A stretch of 64,000 bases of DNA, from positions 20,343,710 to 20,407,709 of the forward strand of contig OX235271.1 of NCBI GenBank assembly GCA_944472155.2. Direction: 5' to 3'. Numbering within the stretch: position 1 is the first letter of the stretch; each line of letters opens with the position of its first letter. The notes under the pieces were generated by a model. The model searched no databases, had not been told where the DNA came from, and worked only from the letters and a program-made list of their open reading frames with translations. The stretch is from Trichobilharzia szidati (lineage: Eukaryota; Platyhelminthes; Trematoda; Strigeidida; Schistosomatidae). The position numbers and the translations under genes were made by a program. This document shows positions 55,747-64,000 of the stretch, in pieces.

Positions 55747-56429
55747 CAAGGCGATAAGTACTGACCAGTTCAGTACGGTCTTTTCTGTTTGACGTTACGT
55801 ACTGTAAGCGCAATATCGCTTGAAATTAAGTCACGCGTAGATAAAGGCTATCCCGGTCCAGAACAAACAAGAAGCCGGTCACTCTTCCTACGGTACTATT
55901 AATAGACAAATCAATAATTATATATATATATACAACAAACCTCAACGGTTTCAAGAGTACAAAACACAACGCTTAACAGAAAGCAAGGTACCGCCATCAG
56001 AGCGGAATAACGTTAAAGCCAAAATTACGAACGGATCAGACACGACCATTCGGGTGAGCAGTCAGTAGAAGAATGAACTCAAGTAAGAGATAGACAGAGC
56101 ACAGGCACAAAGATAGAATGTAATTGGCTACTTAACCAAATTCCAAACCTGTACCACAAATACTGTTTGGAATAAAGCCATTATTGTTATTATAAACTCA
56201 ACAGAATAGTACAAAGTAAGACATGGGTCAGCAAAATAACAGTTCATGAAAATACTCTGATTGGGTCATGAGTTCAACTGTCTGACTAAACGGATCGAAG
56301 TAAAAACACACACACAGTTCATTAAGCAAGGTGGGATTGACACGTTAGGCATGGATAATTGGGTTGCAACAATGCTAGGCTGATCCGGGACGGGTTGACT
56401 TGATTCGAGGATGGGAATTGAATTGATCT
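55747..56429. other. unassigned spacer
   Basis: No ORF with motifs. GGAATAAAGCCATTATTGTT near 56169 has a polyadenylation-like signal followed by a short AT-rich tail and could be the end of an unrecognised retroelement. Confidence 0.35.
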
Positions 56430-57960
56430 TACAGGCAGTTAGTATCTAACTACCGGCCTGTAAATCTGACCTGCATTATAGCAAAGGTGTTTGAAAAGCT
56501 CATAACGATCCAGCTCTTAGCTCATACGCAGAAAGATAGCTTACTGGCGGTAGAACGGCATGGAGTCCGACCAGGATGATCCTGATTGACTAACATACTG
56601 TTAGCTGGGAAGATTGGGTCGGGGCCAGGGATAAAAACCATCTACTGGACGTTGTATTTATCGATCTTAGTAAAGCATTCGATAAGGTATCCCATTTAGG
56701 TCTTCTTAGTAAACTTATACGTTTTGGATTAGACCAACGCTTATGTCAGTGGTTTAGTGACTACCTGACTGATAGGAGGCAGAAGGTAAGGGTTAATGGT
56801 GTACTGTCAGAGTGGAAAGCAGCACTAAGTGGAGTACCTCAGGGAACTGTACTTTGCCCCCTGCTATTCCTTTTATACGTAAATGAAGTGCCAAAAATTC
56901 TTACCTCATCTTCCTTACTACTTGCGGACGATATTAAGATATGGAAAACCGTAAATAGTAGCGATGATAGGTTGGTACTACAAAACGATCTAGACAAATT
57001 AGCTGAATGGGCTAACCTTTGGAGTCTGGAAATTAATTCCAAGAAAAGCGCGGTAATGCACCTAGGTCAGAAGTCTTACACGTTGTACTCCGTGGGGGAC
57101 ACAGAACTGTCAGATGTTAGGGAACAAAAAGACTTAGGAATTATTGTTAGCCATGACTTAAAAACAACGGTAAACTGCAATCGAGCTGCAGCTAAGGCTT
57201 TTCGACTGCTATGGGCACTTTGAAGGGCTTTCAAACGATTAGACGAGGGCATGTTCCAAGTACTCTATGCAACGCATGTCAGACCTCATCTAGAGTACTG
57301 CATTCAAGCGGCGAGTCCATGCTTCAAAAAAGGAGGCACATACCCTGGAAAGAGTACAGAGGGTAGGAACGAAATTAGTTAGTGGTATCTCACACCTTCC
57401 TTATGAAATGAGGATGGAGCATTTAAATCTTTTCCCATTATCATAACGAAGAAGGAGAATCAACATAATTTTGGCTTACCGTATATTGAAGGGTGATGTA
57501 GGGATTGACCTTTCAAACCTTTTCTCTCCCTCTAGGATACATTTACGGGCTCACCACAAGAAGTTGCTCAAACCGAGGTCGAATAAAATACGTTTGGAGT
57601 TTAGATTCTCTCACACAGAGGTCAACGACTGGAACTGCATACCTGATTCAGTAGTAATAGCTCCATCGTTGAACGCTTCCAAAAAGAAACTGGATCTCTA
57701 CAGAGATATATATCGCGAGGATTAACATTGGCAACAAGAGCCTTCCATCCTTATAATATGAATCATAAACTCTTGGAACCGACTCCCAGAAGAAGTGGTG
57801 TCTGCAACCTCAAATGATTCATTAAAGAAGAGTTTGGACAGGCATAGAAATTTGGTAGAAAGGTATTAACACAGGCTGCAAGCCTTCTATTCTCAATCAA
57901 TAAATCTAAATCTGGACCAAAATGCGCGTCCTATTTGTTAGTTGCGTTATTGATGAAGGT
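56430..57960 (+). pseudogene. CR1-III non-LTR retrotransposon RT, decayed
   Basis: Read over frameshifts: YRPVNLTCIIAKVFEKLI near 56450-56505, VVFIDLSKAFDKVSHLGLLS-like near 56650-56710, VPQGTVLCPLLFLLYVNEVP near 56835-56895, and LLADDIKIWKTV with an open frame at 56888-57223. Further pieces are HVRPHLEYCIQAA near 57275, the open frame 57471-57725 (LEFRFSHTEVNDWNCIPDSV) and WNRLPEEVVSATSNDSLKKS-type near 57775-57840. The YADD Tyr is Leu. The 3' end at 57768-57959 is repeated in inverted orientation at 58149-58343. Confidence 0.8.
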
Positions 57961-58148
57961 GAGGATGCATTTTCGCGCATTGTATGGGTTATCGTTTTCA
58001 TGCCTATTAAGATGTTATAAGTGTTTATTTTTGTGAAAATAGAGTATATATAATTAGTTTAGGCTTCCATAGTCGAAAAGAGAGAAATGGTGTGATAGGT
58101 TATCCATAAAGTGATAAAATTGGTTTGTGAAAGGTTAGTTAACTAACC

Positions 58149-58343
58149 TTCATCAGTAACGCAACTAACAAATAGGACGCGCATTTTGGTCCAGATTTAG
58201 ATTTATTGATTGAGAATAGAAGGCTTGCAGCCTGTGTTAATACCTTTCTACCAAATTTCTATGCCTGTCCAAACTCTTCTTTAATGAATCATTTGAGGTT
58301 GCAGACACCACTTCTTCTGGGAGTCGGTTTCAAGAGTTAGTGA
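58149..58343 (-). repeat. inverted copy of the CR1-III 3' end
   Basis: Reverse complement of 57768-57959 (for example GACACCACTTCTTCTGGGAG against CTCCCAGAAGAAGTGGTGTC). Encodes the RT C-terminus on the minus strand. Spacer between the arms is about 190 bp. Confidence 0.85.
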
Positions 58344-58344
58344 C

Positions 58345-60290
58345 TCGGTGTGAGGACCAGTAGTCAACAGCTATGGAGAGAAGGCAATTGTTGATAAAAG
58401 TCCGCAACCTGTTGGAAGTACTTTGGTGACACACTGGCCAAGTTTCTGACCCGTATAGAATCGGTGTATGAATTAACATTCGTGTTGAAAACCCGGATTT
58501 TGTTTTTCATGCCACGGAGAAGATCTCAGAACTGGCTTCAGTTTGATGAAGGCGTATCTTGCTTTTACAATCCCCGCTGGCTAGCTTTGAAATCCTCATC
58601 CGTTCCTCGTGCGTGTAGTTGAAACGGTGCTTCCTAGATGAGTGAAGGAAGTAACCTCTGTTAAATCTCTCCCGTTGATGGTGATTGGTGCTGGTTATTG
58701 TTGTTACTGTTTGCTGGTTATCTTCATCACCTCTGTCTTCTCTTTATTAACCTGGAGTCCTGTCTTCTCTGCCAGCCTCTTCAGCCAGTCTACCGGTTTT
58801 CGCCTGCAGGTCTTCGAGTTTATGTGACATGTGACATAAATCATCCACATGCGAAATTCAGATCTTCTAGAGTCTTCCTATTGGTTGTTCGGGGTATTCC
58901 TGTCTAATCACTGCCGATGCACAATCTGATGCATAATCCAGTCCACCACAACTAAGAATATCATGGGTGATAATGGGTAGCCAGCCTTGTCTAATTCATG
59001 TATTCCCTTCGAACGCCTCGCTGAGTTTTCCGTTAGGGATCACCTGAGACGTGGCATTGTCATATAACTGTGGTTCAATGAGGTTAATAAAGATGTGGAC
59101 ACTGCGCGCCATGGTATTGAGGTACTTTCAAAATTACCTCTAGGTCTACGCTGTCGAAAGCCTTTTCGAAGTCGATGAAGTTGAGGTAGATGTTTGACTG
59201 CCATTCTATGCTTTATTCTATGAAGACGCTCACAGCTGAAACTTGTTCATCAGACGATTTGCCTTTCTTGAATCCAGCTTGTTCCGGTTGTGTGGCGGAG
59301 TTCTGTATCCATTGCACCCTTTATTCTCTCCAGGAAGATGCGACTTAGTATTTTACTTGGAATGGATAAGAGGATGATTCCAAGCCAGTTCTTGCAGAGT
59401 GAGGCATAAGTTGCCCTTCTTTGGTAGCTTGACAAGGTAGCCTTCCTTGCAGTTGGCAGGCACCTTCATTCCTTTCTAAACTTTTTGCAGTAATGGTATG
59501 AGCACATCTGCGGCAGCCTCTGGGTCCGTTTTCAGTGGGAATTCCGTCTGGTCTTACTTCTTTCCCGACTGGCGTTCAGTAGCTTCATCGCATTCAAGAT
59601 TTCCGCGTTCTTTGGAGGATTGGTGTCCACTGGCAGGCACTTCTGTGTGTGTTGTTGATGATGGTGTTTTTCTGGGAGAGTTGCTGGTGATGGCCGATTC
59701 AAGAATTCTTTGAAGTGATCAGCTAGCTGTTTAATTTTTCTCTTCTCCTAGATAATCAGTATCGCCTAACCATCTTTCATTTTTCATCTGCATTGATCTT
59801 CTCCCGCACAGAGACCTGGTTATGTGATGTAATGTCCCCAGGTATCTTTCATCTGTGGCCTGTTCAGCTTCATTTGCCAATGTGTCTTAGAATTGTCTTT
59901 TGTCTTTCCTAGCACTCTTCTTTGCTGCTTTATTCAATATGCAGTGTAAACTGGGCTCAGCTTCTCCTTCTGTTGTCCATCTTTGCATTGAGTTATCTTC
60001 TCTTTCACGATCCTCCTACTTTCCATTAGCTTTCAGGTATCCAATGAGAGCCATTCCTTGTCGTGTCTCATCTTTATTGCTAGAACAGTTGTACACGTTT
60101 CTTTAAATATCGCTTTCAGAGAGTTCCAATGTTCTTCCATGCAGGTTTCCTCAGTAATGCTAAGTGGTGCCTTCGACTTTGCTCTGGTCTGATCTGTGGT
60201 GAAGGTACCTTTTGTAGTTGCTTCTGTTGCTGAATGCTAAACTTGAATTACAGTAGCCTGCCTCTAGTTGTTCTGAAGGCTTTCAGCTTC
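58345..60290 (-). pseudogene. RTE-B relic, longest copy in the window
   Basis: Minus strand covers the region upstream of the RT, the RT and the C-terminal part. Recognisable pieces: the palm segment around CTTTTCGAAGTCGATGAAGT (FIDFEKAF), CTTGTTCATCAGACGATTTG (finger motif with EQAG..K) and the NIDKTEVMK region near 58720-58755, all with frameshifts and stops. Only short frames survive (for example 59435-59250). Confidence 0.7.
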
Positions 60291-61436
60291 ACCATGAAGG
60301 TATGGCTTATTGAAGATGTTTCCGATTATTATGCTATAGTACATATACGTTTTCACGTTCTAATATGCACTAAAACTGTAAACGGTCAACAACGAACAAC
60401 ATTGTATTAAGAAGCACAAGTGAAAACTGAAAAAGATGTATTGCTAACGAAATCGAATTCCATAAAGCTCGAGGTGAACGAAAAAGTGAGTGACCACGTG
60501 AAATATATATATACATGTATATATATATATATATATATAACAAACGAAAGGTGTTGTGCTGCTCTATTTTGACTAAACTAGCGTACACGTACATCTTAGT
60601 ACTTCTTCGCGTTTATAATTGTGTCCTAACGTTGCGATTACTCGACATCCACAACATAATTCAAAAGGCACTTGCGAAGGAATACGATAGTGTATTATTG
60701 CAGCAATAAAATTCAAAAATCGAGCGAGTACAAAAGTATCAATTGTTAACATGCAAGATTTAGAGTAATAAACAAATCAAAGTCCAATTACATAGTGAAA
60801 GTATACTGCGATGATGAGTAATAAAACGGGTCACTACAAAGGCAGTATTCAATAATACAATGGCGAATATTCAACAAGCATATGTAAAATTAGTTTCTGT
60901 AAGCGTATAACACGCGTACACAAATTACTTTTATAAGCGTACAGTTAAGCTTAATATAGGGCACCCCACCGAAATATTAAATAATACATTTAAGTGTTCG
61001 ACACTAATCTGATTTTGCTTAATAAAGAGTAGCGATATTGCATAGAAACCTGTTAGTGTATCAAGCTGAAAGGTACACAACTTAATCCAGTTTTGAAAAA
61101 AAGTGAATGTACAGATATTAATATTAATAATAAAATGAACTAGGGAAAACTGGACTGGCAATCGCAACAGAAAATATGTGGAATGATGAAAATCAGCAGG
61201 TGATCTGTTGTCTACATATGAAAATGATATATAAGTAGTAAACATTACACGATTAAGTGCAATTATGCAAAAAAGCGTCAATGTTTAGATATTAGCAATG
61301 TGAACTATATATGAAATAGTTATATGTTGGTTCTGAATAAAGACAGTAAAAATAAAAATTCACAATAAGTTAAGTAGTAATAATTCTAACGTAACTTTTA
61401 TGCCAATGAACTCTCCTGCTAGATCACTTTGTTTTT
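60291..61436. other. unassigned AT-rich region
   Basis: TA microsatellite at about 60505-60540. No gene or recognised repeat. Confidence 0.4.
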
Positions 61437-62950
61437 ATGGATTGTTCTGTTGGCTTTGGAGTTTTAGTGACTGAAAGTGTTAGCATGTCATTCAGTTGGT
61501 CTTTATCGTCGTCTTGGATGTCGTCGATAAACGTTAGATGGACTGCATCACTACTGATGGCTTCTGCTTTATTCGATCGTTCTACAGTGATAACTTTGTC
61601 ATTCCTCTATAGAACTCTGAATGGACCATAGTAAACAGGATGAAGTGGTCATTGTACACCATCCCTCGTGACGAAAACGTGAGTGCAGTTTGTCAGATGT
61701 ATGATGGTCGTTGCTGCTAGTGTGAAAATGATATTTTCAGCTCATTCATATGTTGCTTTAGTAGATGCACGTAGTCAGTCATATCGCTTGGAACTTGGTT
61801 ATCCCGGTAACCTTAGTGTTGCCCCATAGACTAACTTGGAATGAAAAGCAGCATCCGATGTCTTTCTTTAAATTTCTTCATATACCAAGTAGTACCATTG
61901 GCAATTTAGCGGACTAGTCGTTTTCGGTCAGAGAGGCAGCAAGTGCAGTCTTAAGTTGCCGATGAAATCATCCAATCATCCCATTTGAAATAGAGTGATA
62001 CCAGGTCGTTCGTATTCTTTTAACTCCCAATAATTCGGTGATATGTTGAAAAAGACGGCTTCCGAACTGTGCACCTCTATCCGTAGTAATACTGGACGGA
62101 AGACCAAAGTTTGCTATTCAGTTTTCGACCAGAGTTTCAGCAACCATTTCGGCGGATACGTCTGCTGGTGGAACTACTGCTGACCAACGAGTGAATCCAT
62201 CAATGTAAGTGAAAATGTAGGTGAAACCATTGGAAGGAGGCAGTAGACCAATGACATCCATATGTATGTGTTCAAATCGACAGTTAGGACTAGGGAAATG
62301 TCCAAATGGCGCGTTGGTGTGACGATGAATCTTGACCCGTTGACAAGACAAACAATTTCGCCTCCACTTTTTAGCATCACTGTTAATGCTTGGGCATATA
62401 AACCTTTCTCTTAGCAGCTTGGTAACAGCATAGACTCCGGGATGTGGGATATTATGCAGTTTTCCGAAAATCATGCATCTGATAGCTTTCGGAACAAAGG
62501 GTAGATGTATCACAGATTAATTTGGGAACATCGGTGAATCTTAAGGATGTCGTTTTAGAAGACATAGTCTTCTTTAGTTCCCCATCATTCTTTTTTAGTG
62601 TTGTGAGATGTTCGTAGTCGATATTGGCGCATACAATTTTGTCAATGTGCATACGTGACAGAGCGTCCGGAACTCCATTATCGCTACACTTCACGTGTCG
62701 AATCTCTTAAGAAAATCGGGATACGAATTCAAGATGTCGTAGCTTATGAGGTGACACGTTATCTTGTTTGGCTGACAACGCTTTCGCAAGAGGTCTATGA
62801 TCCACAAAGACAGTAAAACCTGTACCTTCCAGCATGTGTCTAAAGTGTCTGATGGCCAAATAAACTGCTAGTAACACGCTATAAAAGGTACTATGGCAAC
62901 AGTGAGTAGGATTCTCGCGTTTTGAAAAGAATGTGAGGGGATGCCATTAC
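61437..62950 (-). pseudogene. decayed Ty3/gypsy pol fragment (RNase H to integrase end)
   Basis: Minus strand from 62950 to 61437. Traces of RNase H (DHRPLAKALSAKQD-like near 62790) are followed by SRMHIDKIVCANIDYEHLTT. Integrase lies at 62513-62118 with finger HPGVYAVTKLLRERFICPSI, CLSCQRVKIHRHT and core HMDVIGLLPPSNGFTYIFTY, then scrambled frames. The GPY module GPFRVLYRN is near 61610. It resembles the intact element's Pol in order but is a different, diverged family. Multiple frameshifts and stops. Confidence 0.8.
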
Positions 62951-63687
62951 CCGTGTAATTGTCCTTGTGACAAATCGTACAGACCACGTGTAATTAAGGG
63001 AAACAAACACAAATGTCTCATGTAGTAGCAATTATATCAGCCGTCTATTACTCACACAACCATTCATAAGAATAGATATACTCATGCATTGCAAGATGAA
63101 ACAACAACACGATAACGGAATTATGTGTATCTAATACCTCGTCAGTTAGGAAGATGCAGAACTTCTACACTAGTTTCTCATCCCTCATCGATCTGTTGTC
63201 AGAATTACTACCATTTCAACGTCATATCACTTATTAGTGATAAGTAGTGTAAATTTATATTTCGTCTTCACACTGTCACCTGAACTGTTCGTTCCCATTG
63301 CACTACATCTCATTGAGACTGTTGACATTCCATCCTCTTTGTAGTGAGGAATTCTTGCCTCCTGTAATTGTATTGTATCTGGCGAACATGCTTCCTTCTG
63401 CCTCCCTTACGGAGGCACTCACTCAAATTCCTATTTATTTGCTCCATACATTCACGAATTCCGTATTTCTTACAGTCGATCTCTGCGACGCAACTTTGTT
63501 TTTCTTCTTTCTGATTTACATGGGCACTGTCTTCCATTTCCGTTAGTCGAGTCAACCAGGTGTTATAGGTTTGTTTTTTTCTACTAATCATTTATATCGA
63601 TTAGTAGCCTGGCGTTCACTAGTCAAATCATCTATCGTGGACTCCACTCATAGCTCATTCGTTTGCTCTACATTATCGAAAGTTTGA
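62951..63687. other. unassigned region
   Basis: No supported feature. The minus frame 63591-63310 is Lys/Glu/Arg-rich but shows no family motif and is not called. Confidence 0.35.
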
Positions 63688-63884
63688 ATGGCCACCCTCT
63701 GTTTGGATTTCTCCGAAAACCTACACAGATTCGAAGACAATACCTCCAAAATTGTTCATTCCCTATATGACAACATCCTCATTCCAATGCTGAAACAGAA
63801 CACCTTGTCGATAAGAAAATGGACGAAACGATGTGAGAGGAAGTGTATAAGGCATACAAGAATTGCTTCAAGCATGCATTTCAT
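63688..63884 (+). other. possible coding exon of an unidentified gene
   Basis: Open frame ATG GCC ... ending CATTTCAT|GTGAGTATG, a good splice-donor context. The peptide (ENLHRFEDNTSKIVHSLYDN, then a basic helix) has host-gene-like composition and no retroelement motif. Helices of this kind occur in BAR-domain proteins but similarity is only an impression. An in-frame TGA lies directly before the ATG, so either this is a first exon or the acceptor lies inside. Confidence 0.25.
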
Positions 63885-64000
63885 GTGAGTATGAGTGTGT
63901 GTCTGTGCAGCTTATTCGGATAAATGCAGATCGATTGTCGTCTATGCGGAAGAATGACTCGTAGGAAGAGAATATAGAGTGAACGCCAACACACCTTTCG

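Noticed and set aside
63310..63591. 93-codon minus frame (Lys/Glu/Arg-rich) as a gene
   Set aside because: No motif, no splice evidence and no neighbours to support it.

Overview
The window is repeat-dense eukaryotic DNA that looks like the genome of a parasitic flatworm, most likely a schistosome (trematode blood fluke). The evidence is the mix of element families: a CsRn1-type Ty3/gypsy element with a Cys-His-Cys-Cys Gag, RTE-like and CR1-like non-LTR retrotransposons, Penelope-like elements (PLEs) carrying hammerhead ribozymes, a tRNA-derived SINE with a type I hammerhead, and a BEL/Pao fragment. The one convincing host gene has 35-37 bp introns, also typical of flukes. Names such as RTE-A, RTE-B, CR1-I, CR1-II and CR1-III are labels used only here.

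Region by region. 0-2.4 kb: decayed PLE pieces. 2.8-3.8 kb: 5'-truncated RTE-A. 4.4-5.5 kb: a miniature LTR retrotransposon (341-bp LTRs, 422-bp interior) beside a perfect ~1.4-kb (GTA)n array (5.5-6.9 kb). 7.2-13 kb: a PLE tail with hammerhead, another hammerhead on the minus strand, a retropepsin fragment split by a solo LTR of the miniature element, and RTE-B copies. 14-15.8 kb: an inverted pair of hammerhead SINEs and two PLE pieces head to head. 15.9-20 kb: an almost intact RTE-A inserted with an 11-bp target duplication into a miniature-element LTR. 20-21 kb: an RTE-B 3' end.

21.5-26.5 kb is a near-perfect palindrome with arms of about 2.36 kb. Each arm carries a three-exon gene whose product matches the PMF1/NNF1 subunit of the MIS12 kinetochore complex. 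The copies diverge from the centre and are surrounded by RTE-A pieces, including a twin-primed (internally inverted) insertion with a 12-bp target duplication. 26.5-31.4 kb: RTE fragments, a solo LTR and unassigned DNA. 31.5-37.2 kb: a complete, apparently young Ty3/gypsy element (463-bp LTRs differing at one visible position, 4-bp target duplication, open gag and pol). 37.2-38.9 kb: unassigned.

38.9-55.7 kb is a cluster of CR1-like elements plus a BEL/Pao relic: a decayed CR1-II, a CR1-I copy whose PHD-finger ORF1 is fused to its reverse transcriptase, and a CR1-I copy with open ORF1 and ORF2 but an in-frame deletion in the RT. The two CR1-I copies share a conserved ~860-bp 3' module although their proteins are only distantly alike. 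56.4-60.3 kb: a decayed CR1-III, an inverted copy of its 3' end, and an RTE-B relic. 61.4-63 kb: a decayed gypsy pol. The last kilobase may hold one exon of an unidentified gene.

Almost all long open frames belong to retroelements. Most copies are truncated or broken; the gypsy element is the best candidate for recent activity, followed by RTE-A at 16.1-19.9 kb. Three self-cleaving RNA types are present or suggested: SINE hammerhead, PLE hammerheads, and a possible HDV-like fold at the RTE-A 5' end.
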